A DNA stretch of 64,000 bases, from the NCBI GenBank assembly GCA_030704615.1, contig CM060734.1:61954042-62018041 (forward strand). The letters run 5' to 3'. The stretch is from Takakia lepidozioides (lineage: Eukaryota; Streptophyta; Takakiopsida; Takakiales; Takakiaceae). The position numbers and the translations under genes are program-made. Under the pieces are notes generated by a model. That model did not search any database. It was not told the DNA's origin and saw only the letters and a list, made by a program, of their open reading frames with translations. Positions 57,143-64,000 of this stretch are shown here, in pieces. How positions within the stretch are numbered: position 1 is the stretch's first letter; each line of letters starts with the position of its first letter.

Positions 57143-58409
57143 AGAAGGGTTGGCAGGGAGGAGGGAAGGGCACCCTTCAGCTCACCTAATGTGTACCTCT
57201 TCTTCACCAGCAATTTCTTTTCATTCTGGAATATGCGGCAGGGTGTCTCACCAAGAAAGCTTCGGAGGCGCATGTATTTCGACTTTGTCACTAGGGGTCT
57301 TATGCCCGCAGAAAAACTGTCTAATAGGCGTGTCTCCACGAGCGATGTATGGCTCTGATGTGCTCCCAGGAGTGGCACGCCTTAGGGTCAGGCGAGCGGG
57401 CATACATCGGGGAGTTTCACGGCCTATGCGTTCCTCATGTGACAAACACAGCAGTCTGGCTTGTAGAACCAGCGTTGCTTTGGGATGGAGGAGGAGTACT
57501 CGACCCATCAGCCAGTTTTGCTCCATTGGAGGTAAGGGCTTCTCAGCAGGGTCTGAACAGAGGAGATTATCTGTAGCTGCAGTTCGATCTGGTGACAGTG
57601 ATGCAGAGGTTGGGGGCGTCACCAGGAGGGCAGCCATAGTCGAGCGCAGCGAAAGCGCTATTGAAGAGCTATTGCTTTTCTTTTTTCAGCTAGACCTCGC
57701 TATGCGATTGCAGCGGGCATTGAACCAGGATGCTTATGAAGTGGCGCAACAACTGCGCGAGAAAGTTGCAGAGGTAGAACAGGAAGTGGCCCGTCAGAGA
57801 GAAGCGAAGATGGGATCTTCATCCAAGGATGAAGCCCAAGACAATTCTATAACAATTTTGCAGCTAAGAGCAGAGCTACAGAAATCGATAGAAGAAGAGA
57901 ACTATGCTGGGGCGGCTGCCCTGCGTGATAGATTATCTTCACTTGAAGCTGAATCCTTAGCGGCACAAGCAAGAGCGTTGGCGTTCCAGAAGCGCGACTT
58001 TCAGTTTCACTTAGGTCAGAAGATCAAGCACAAAATGTATGGCTACCGGGGCGTTGTATGTGGGATGGATCCCTTGTGCTGTGAATCGGGGAAATGGGCA
58101 GAAGCGGCTGGAGTTGATGAGCTTCCTCGCGGCAGAAATCAACCCTTTTATCAGGTGTTGGTAGATATTAGAGAGCAGCCATCATTGATGCTGGCTTATG
58201 TGCCTGAAGAGAATCTTTCTTGCCCAGAGGAGGCTGACCTGGACCCCTTTGATCATCCGTACACCTACTTTTTGTTCTACGGTATGGATGGGGCAGGAGA
58301 CTTCATACCATGCAAGCAGCTAAGAGAGAAATACAATGCACCCCGCCGGGAGTTGCCCTGGGATGAGGATGGGGGCAACTTGCCCTCTGGTACTGGAGGC
58401 CCTACTTGA
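57126..58409 (+). CDS. ClpF-like chloroplast Clp protease adaptor (UVR + YccV domains)
   Basis: One uninterrupted frame of 427 codons. Residues 1 to about 150 are Ser/Arg-rich with few acids, like a chloroplast transit peptide. Residues 172-192 (ERSESAIEELLLFFFQLDLA) match the conserved N-terminal block I recall from plant ClpF. A UVR motif follows (LRAELQKSIEEENYAGAAAL, about 247-281), then a YccV/hemimethylated-DNA-binding-like domain (FHLGQKIKHKMYGYRGVVCG to GDFIPCKQLREKY, about 294-404). In Arabidopsis ClpF acts with ClpS1 to deliver substrates such as glutamyl-tRNA reductase to the stromal Clp protease. Length exceeds the Arabidopsis protein mainly through the transit region. No intron is needed, which is unusual enough to note. 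Confidence 0.9.
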   Translation: MALHIREGLAGRREGHPSAHLMCTSSSPAISFHSGICGRVSHQESFGGACISTLSLGVLCPQKNCLIGVSPRAMYGSDVLPGVARLRVRRAGIHRGVSRPMRSSCDKHSSLACRTSVALGWRRSTRPISQFCSIGGKGFSAGSEQRRLSVAAVRSGDSDAEVGGVTRRAAIVERSESAIEELLLFFFQLDLAMRLQRALNQDAYEVAQQLREKVAEVEQEVARQREAKMGSSSKDEAQDNSITILQLRAELQKSIEEENYAGAAALRDRLSSLEAESLAAQARALAFQKRDFQFHLGQKIKHKMYGYRGVVCGMDPLCCESGKWAEAAGVDELPRGRNQPFYQVLVDIREQPSLMLAYVPEENLSCPEEADLDPFDHPYTYFLFYGMDGAGDFIPCKQLREKYNAPRRELPWDEDGGNLPSGTGGPT

Positions 58410-59245
58410 GTCAGCTTCACTCTGATTTATAAAGCGATTCTGCTACTTCATGAATGCTGGAATCTGTTGTATCTATGTCCAACTTCCATCTACTGGTGGG
58501 CACCTGACCCCACGTCGCTCCCTTTCTTTGTTGGAAACAGAGACCTAGGTGCATTGCAGTTGCACTACTGTGCAAATTGTTGTTAGTCCTTCTTCTGATC
58601 CAGATGGGAAAAGTGAGAGTATGTACTGCAATGGCCCACCCCCAACAGGGTAGTATCCACAAGGCAAAGTGGCTCTTTAGTTATGCTGGCCTAGGCCAGA
58701 GTCTTGTGTCTCTATTTATTGCAAAACAGTTGACCTGAAAGTGAGAACTGACATTGAAGAGGAGGTTGACACAAAGAAAGGCAGGGTTATACATATGAAG
58801 AAGTACCCAGACCATATTTCTAGCAAATAACCAAGGCGATCCTCAACAGTGGCAAGTGTGATGTCCTTGTGTGAAAGCAGTCTTGGTATGAGAGGGAATT
58901 CTGGCATAATTCTGACATCATCAGCCAGTTAAGGAAACATGATGTCCCCATCAACTAGGGACGTTTAGGGCATATGTGTGCAGAAGAAATTTCACAAGCA
59001 AATTTCAACATGCAATCTGTATTTTATAAGAACAGATTATTGCAGGTGTTAGAGCTTTGCAGATGGTACACAATCCAAGCAGGACAGAAGGGGCTTTCAT
59101 AGGCCAGACATCCAAATCTGAGGTGTATGCAATGGATGTTGAGATGATGGGAATGGACAGATTTGTGCACCACATCCTGCAATGGAAGTGTAGGTAGTGC
59201 GAAAACAAACAGCAAGTGACTTGTTGTTGAGCACCAAAAAAGTGG
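58410..59245. other. 3' flank of the ClpF-like gene and spacer
   Basis: It holds the 3' UTR region and no further recognised gene. No poly(A) tract follows the stop that would prove retroposition of the ClpF-like gene. Confidence 0.4.
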
Positions 59246-59269
59246 ATGGATGGATGGATGGATGGATGT
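59242..59269. repeat. (GGAT)n microsatellite
   Basis: About six to seven tandem GGAT units. Confidence 0.9.
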
Positions 59270-59379
59270 GATATGCTAAATGTGGCTAGCATGCATCCAG
59301 GGGAAAATATGTTTTGGCCATGCAGGCAATGGGGCAGAGGATTTCATCAACAAATACCAAAGAAATCATGTTATCAAGC

Positions 59380-59745
59380 ATATATGCTGCAGCTGGCAGA
59401 TGGGATGATCAAAGCAAAGGTGAGGCAATTGATGGAGGATACATGTGCTATTAAAGAACCAGGGCACAGTTGGATTGAGATCTACAGGCGGAGTGCTTGC
59501 ATTTGTGGTTGAAGTCTCATCCACAGATTAAGGAAGTCAATGCTGGACTGAACAGACTGTCTGAGCTGATGGAGGAGGCCAGGTATGTGCTTCACACTCG
59601 CTTTGCATTACATGATGTCCATGTCATCAAGAATCTTCAAGTGTGTGGGGACTGCCACACTGCCGCAGAGTTCACCTCAAAGATTGTTGGGCGACTACGG
59701 GATGAAGATGGGTCAGACATTTCTCGACAAACATGCCAGATTTGA
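59380..59745 (+). pseudogene. PPR-DYW C-terminal fragment with internal deletion
   Basis: The E-domain end (VRQLMEDTCAIKEPGHSWIE at about 59420) is followed, after a frame change, by SHPQIKEVNAGLNRLSELM and then LHDVHVIKNLQVCGDCHTAA (about 59605-59680). In intact DYW deaminase domains some 30 residues, including the catalytic HSE motif, lie between LHDV and the KNLxVCGDCH block; here they are missing. The terminal DYW tripeptide is also lost. It could not edit RNA. Confidence 0.8.
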
Positions 59746-60126
59746 ACAGGACATGAAAACTTCAGCATTAAATGTTCCCAACTGGTGTAGTAAATGCCTG
59801 AACAAAACATCAGCTTAGACATTTTTTTAGCTGGCTATATCGGACACCTTGCAGTCCTTGCACGGTTCAAATGCTTTGGTAACCTTGATGGGCCTGAATG
59901 AAAATAAGTGCCTTCACAGTAATTCTGAGATCTGTCACATCCAATGTCAACAGAATGTTCAATTGGAGCTGAGCAACTTCTAGCAGGAAATACATGGGTT
60001 TCTCTACTTAGAAAGTTGTCAGTGAAGTAAAAAGAGGTCAGTAGAAAACCCACACTTCATTGCTGGACCAGTCCAACAACAGTTTCAAGACAAAAAATGT
60101 GTCAAAGACAGGAAAAGACTACTAAC

Positions 60127-62901
60127 ATGAATTGGCATCTCATCGATGACAACACCACAGCTCTCCTCAATGCTGCGCAGCATGCCCACCTCACCTCCTA
60201 CAACCATGCTTATCACGATGCCACCTGTCCGGATGCCCAAATCCATGATTAGGAACCCATAATAAATCAACTGCGGTCAGGATGTCTAAAATACAACAAG
60301 ATGAACACATGAAATTTTGGTCCTTCGACGATATGTTCCTTTCAGAAGACCCACCCTATTCCACAATCAATTCCCAAGAAAATCTTGCCATCATTGAAAT
60401 GTACAATTTTCTTGACTTCCTCAGATGTACAGAAACATCTATTATTTGCTAAGTTGGGAAAAACAAACAAACAAATGACAGTTACAATCTACCAAAGAAA
60501 GCCAAGATTTGGATGCTCTCTACACATTAGAGATTTAGTACTGTTTCAATTGAAATTTGTCAAAAAGAAACTTCATCAAATGTCAAACTTAAGATTGTGC
60601 CTCCTCCATGGGCTCTACTAGAAACTTGTGTTTTTCATGTCCAAGGCTTCAATTCTTTGATCCTCCAACAAAGGGAACGACCAGAAGGACACGGCAGATC
60701 CTAGCTGGTACACAACTGACATGAGTGTCCTCACCTGAAACACCACCAGAAGTTGTACCCCCAGTGACACTTGGCGCACTTGCTAAACATGCTGCCATCC
60801 TCCTCATAAATGCTTCCTGCCATCCAAGCACTTGGGTTACCGGTCTGGATAAAAGCTTGACAAAGGAGTACATAAATATAAGAATATTCTGTGGCTGCTT
60901 CCCACCTTCCCACCCCACACAAAATCTCACATAGCTGTCCAGAGATCTCCATTTCCTATAAAAGAGTACAGGTTTTCCTATTCTAGTAGGCTGATGACCA
61001 TGTCAGTCACTACAAATGTGACAGAAACGCCCACATAAGAACAAGTGTAACCTTTTTAACAGGCAGGTCATAGTGGATTAGAACCCGAGCACCAAGAGAA
61101 GGCTCCCCTAATGCTGCCGCTGGCAGACATGCATCAGTTGTCACCAGAAGGCCTGACATCTTTGGTTGTGCCCTTTCATCTTCATTGCTTTCTGATTGGA
61201 GTACACTGCTCTCAAAAGTACTGTGGGTCCAGTCTGCCACCACTGCGTGGAAATTGGTGAGCGCCTCTGTTCGCTCTGTTTCTCCCTGATCACTATGCTG
61301 TGGTCCCAGAGCACATACCAGTGAGTAGGAAAGCCTCGCACATCACTCGCAACTCCTTGATAAAGATTCAAGTGTCATACATACCATCTGAGACTTCATG
61401 ATAATAACTCAGGAATAACTGAAGAAGAATGTATTTCACCACCAAAAGCAGTACTCTCCATGATTGCAAGACCAGTATAGAGGGACAGGTCTTGCTTGAA
61501 ACAGTAACATAAGAACATGTATGTTTACGTTTACATGGTATTCTTATACAAATATTACACAGCATGACTGATAGTTATTCCTTCAATGGCCAAGGGAGAA
61601 GGTTCATGTGATGTCACAAGAAAGAAGGATGAAAAGACTTGACAAACTTAAAAGAGACCAGAATATGTGGAAATAACGTGGGCTCTTTTGTCAAGGTCAA
61701 CACAGTAATACCCGCGTATGGACTAAATACCCAGTCAAGGATTATGTACCTACACTCATACTGATCCCTCGATATAGAGGAGAAGAAATGGTGGACAACA
61801 AACCAGGAATACAAGAGAGAATTGCTGGGAAGCAGAGACTCTGGCACAGACAGCATCCAGACTGTCGCGAGCACTGCAACAGATAGCTACAGGCAGGCTA
61901 GCCCTGCGGGCCAGCACCATTAGCAAATCAACCAGAGTTTCCTGCACAACCAAACATGACGTCAGGGTTAGGGCTTTTATTACTATGAAGTTGTCTGACT
62001 TGTAAATTGTGAATCACAAAGACCATCTTGCATACTAGAAAAAGCCCTTCCTTCACAATGAGTATATAATGCATATAAATCATACCAGGAATTGCAACCA
62101 TGTAATCTTCACAGCTATCTTGAATTTTGGTAGGCCTGGTGACACAAGAATGAAAATGTGCATATGCTAATTGAACTAATTCGCTGCTAAGGGACCTGTG
62201 CATAGCCACCATCTTATACTGTTGCCGATCCACTGCTATGTAGTACTGCTGTAATGCTTCTCCCTCCCGATGCCTGAAAACCACGCAGCGAGGTCCATAA
62301 TTTGCTTAGTGCCTTGCCACCTTCACCTTAATGACTACGAAATTTGCAGCCCCGCAAGACATCGAGATTCACAGCCATAAGTCCACATTGCAGTGCAGCA
62401 AATCACGTTTCCAGTCAGCGTCAGGTTCTAAGAAAGTTGCCAACCGCAGAGCTTGGGATAAGCAACTTAATCATTTTACAGCGGTGACATGCTGCGATCA
62501 ATTCCTATACCACCCGACTTCGAATTTGCGAAGAAGCGTACTGGCCAGTTCTCTTGCTGGATCATTTGATGAAAACTCTTGACAACAAGGAAGCTTCGAA
62601 CTGCGTGGTGATACTATGCACCTGCAGAACTAACGGAGCAGGGCCATAGAGTCTGCATGTCGATATCAAATGTTGTGCTTGCCGTCTAATCGAGTGAAAA
62701 ATATCCAATCCTTGCGATCAAACCATAGACCCTCCGGGAACAGAACTAACTCACGGAAAAAGCCGTAACTGTTAACCTATGGCAGGGTTGACTGAGGAAG
62801 TAGGAGTTGGATGGGAGACAAGGAAAGGTTGTGGAGCCATGAGTGGCAGACCTGCGAGGAGCAGCGGCCTGCGGGTCGGCGGACGCATCCACTGCTGCCA
62901 T
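60127..62901 (-). CDS. Stand-alone C-terminal helicase-like protein (eIF4A/DEAD-box-related), at least 6 exons
   Basis: Predicted exons: 62901-62852, 62273-62210, 61941-61813, 61297-61052, 60816-60735 and 60224-60127, all GT-AG with consistent phases. The last exon with the stop was not found with confidence. The product is about 223+ residues. It shows QQYYIAVDRQQYKM, ETLVDLLMVLARRASLPVAI, DSLDAVCARVS, HSDQGETERTEAL, LLVTTDACLPAAALGE, ARVLIHYDLPVKK and ISMVVGGEVGMLRSIEES. This matches the second RecA-like domain of eIF4A-type helicases without the first domain. A plant family of such proteins exists, annotated as ATP-dependent RNA helicase-like. Without the Walker and DEAD motifs it should not be an active helicase on its own. 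An RNA-related or regulatory role is inference. Confidence 0.7.
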
Positions 62902-64000
62902 TGTGAGCTGCCTCGGGCCAACACCAAACAATCCCTTGCTCTGCAAGCCAGGGTTTATGCGGGTTTATCAAGTTAGGGCTCGCTTCCACCCTTCCCATAT
63001 TTACAGTAAAAATGTCATTTGCTCCAGACATTCCGAACATTTTTCCCTTAGTTCTGTTCACTTTTCCTGTAAATTGTTTATAAAAAGGGTAGAGAAAGAA
63101 TGGCTCGTAGATTTAGGCCCGTGTTCGGAACAATTCTCGCATCACTCGCTCAAGCCTCCATCCCGCATCCTTCATCAAACGCTTATGGATCGTTTAAACA
63201 GGTTGGTTTACTTTGAAAATTCGTCTTGTGCCAAACTTCTCAGTCTAGTAATACCTTTGAGGTCGGGTAGATGGGTCATCGATGGCCGTCTCTGGGTGCG
63301 CTGATGATGTGCAATCCGATCGCCGTGCAAGTTACTTTATGTCGGCTTCATTAAAAGACGGTCTTATATCTAAGTATCATACGATTGAAGTACCCAAATC
63401 AGTTTCAGAGGATATGCTCAAGATTGTGGCGCTTGAAAGCAGATAATTGTGGGCAGGACATTGTGATCAGATTGTTTCGTCACCTTACAACTATTGTCGT
63501 TTAAACAAATCTTAGATCTCTAGAGATCTACATCAAATCAATTTGTCGGCCATTACCGCTGAGAAATTATGTACATAGTCGACCTCCCTTCCGAATCACT
63601 TCTGTTTGCAGCTTTGTATTATGTTTGTGGATCTGCTTCCAGCCAACCCATGATCTATCTCACAGTGAAGTGAGGGCCATGCGGTGCTATGAATAACAAT
63701 ATCGAATTTAACCACATTTGTTCTGGACGTAACACTAAACCCACGCTAATCTAGATATTTACGTCTAATGTTTAATAATATCCGTGATACACTTCAATTT
63801 GCAGCAAAGTACTGAACGGTGGCATGCAGAGTCCAGACTCTGCCAAGAATAGCTTGATTTATAAAAAAAGAAAACTTGGCCCGGAGAACTTAGATATCGA
63901 TCTAAAACGGGGTTTTGAGCTCGAGAGAACACAATGATGCTGCAGCCAAACTCTATTTAAGAGTGTTCAATGAAGAGAGTCTAAGAAGGCAGTGGCTGAG
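62902..64000. other. Upstream of the helicase-like gene; no further gene recognised
   Basis: A plus-strand frame at 62843-63304 partly overlaps exon 1 of the minus-strand gene and has no known domain. The remaining bases to the window edge show nothing I can assign. Confidence 0.35.

Noticed and set aside
57531-57694. Possible intron in the ClpF-like gene (GAG|GTAAGG ... TTTTTTCAG).
   Set aside because: The pyrimidine tract encodes LLFFFQLDLA, a block I recall as conserved in plant ClpF, and removing the segment from the main frame would shift phase.

Overview
The window is nuclear DNA of a land plant. The evidence is spliced genes with GT-AG introns, a chloroplast Clp-adaptor-like protein, a COR27/COR28-like protein, a nepenthesin-type aspartic protease, PPR/DYW remnants and plant-type Ty3/gypsy, hAT, LINE and SINE elements. 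Short introns and a transposon-rich layout would fit many seed-free or seed plants. The species cannot be fixed from the sequence alone.

Layout. 1-1640: 3' part of a LINE ending in a poly(A) tail. 3116-7092 (minus): a five-exon gene related to COR27/COR28 clock/light proteins. 10.6-11.1 kb: a degenerate short-motif repeat. 11.78-30 kb: a nested transposon block. An old Ty3/gypsy element (11775-12242 and 19203-about 21200) is split inside its reverse transcriptase by a younger chromovirus (12243-19202, both LTRs, TATCG target duplication). Downstream, a decayed coiled-coil ORF region is split by a 6.2-kb hAT transposon (23409-29616, 13-bp perfect inverted ends, 8-bp duplication GTATAGAC) that carries a nearly complete transposase. 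31.0-31.85 kb: three decayed F-box modules in tandem. 34548-37481 (minus): a four-exon aspartic protease gene. 41.3-44.8 kb: a truncated second copy of the chromovirus family, flanked by direct repeats of 142 and 135 bp. 46.3-48.55 kb: six copies of a 20-bp palindrome inside diverged repeats. 48.7-49.5 kb: PPR pseudogene. 51.6-53.4 kb (minus): pogo-like transposase pseudogene. 54.6-56.5 kb: a 53-bp tandem repeat hit by a SINE and by a LINE. 57126-58409: intact, apparently intronless ClpF-like gene. 59.4-59.75 kb: DYW pseudogene fragment. 60127-62901 (minus): a gene for a stand-alone C-terminal helicase-like domain.

The likely host genes are therefore four: COR27/28-like, aspartic protease, ClpF-like and helicase-like. 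No operon-like organisation exists. Most remaining sequence is transposable elements at different stages of decay, and their nesting gives a relative order of insertions. No rRNA or tRNA gene and no CRISPR array was seen. Exon models are by-eye predictions from splice sites, phase agreement and recalled family motifs; no alignment or search was run.
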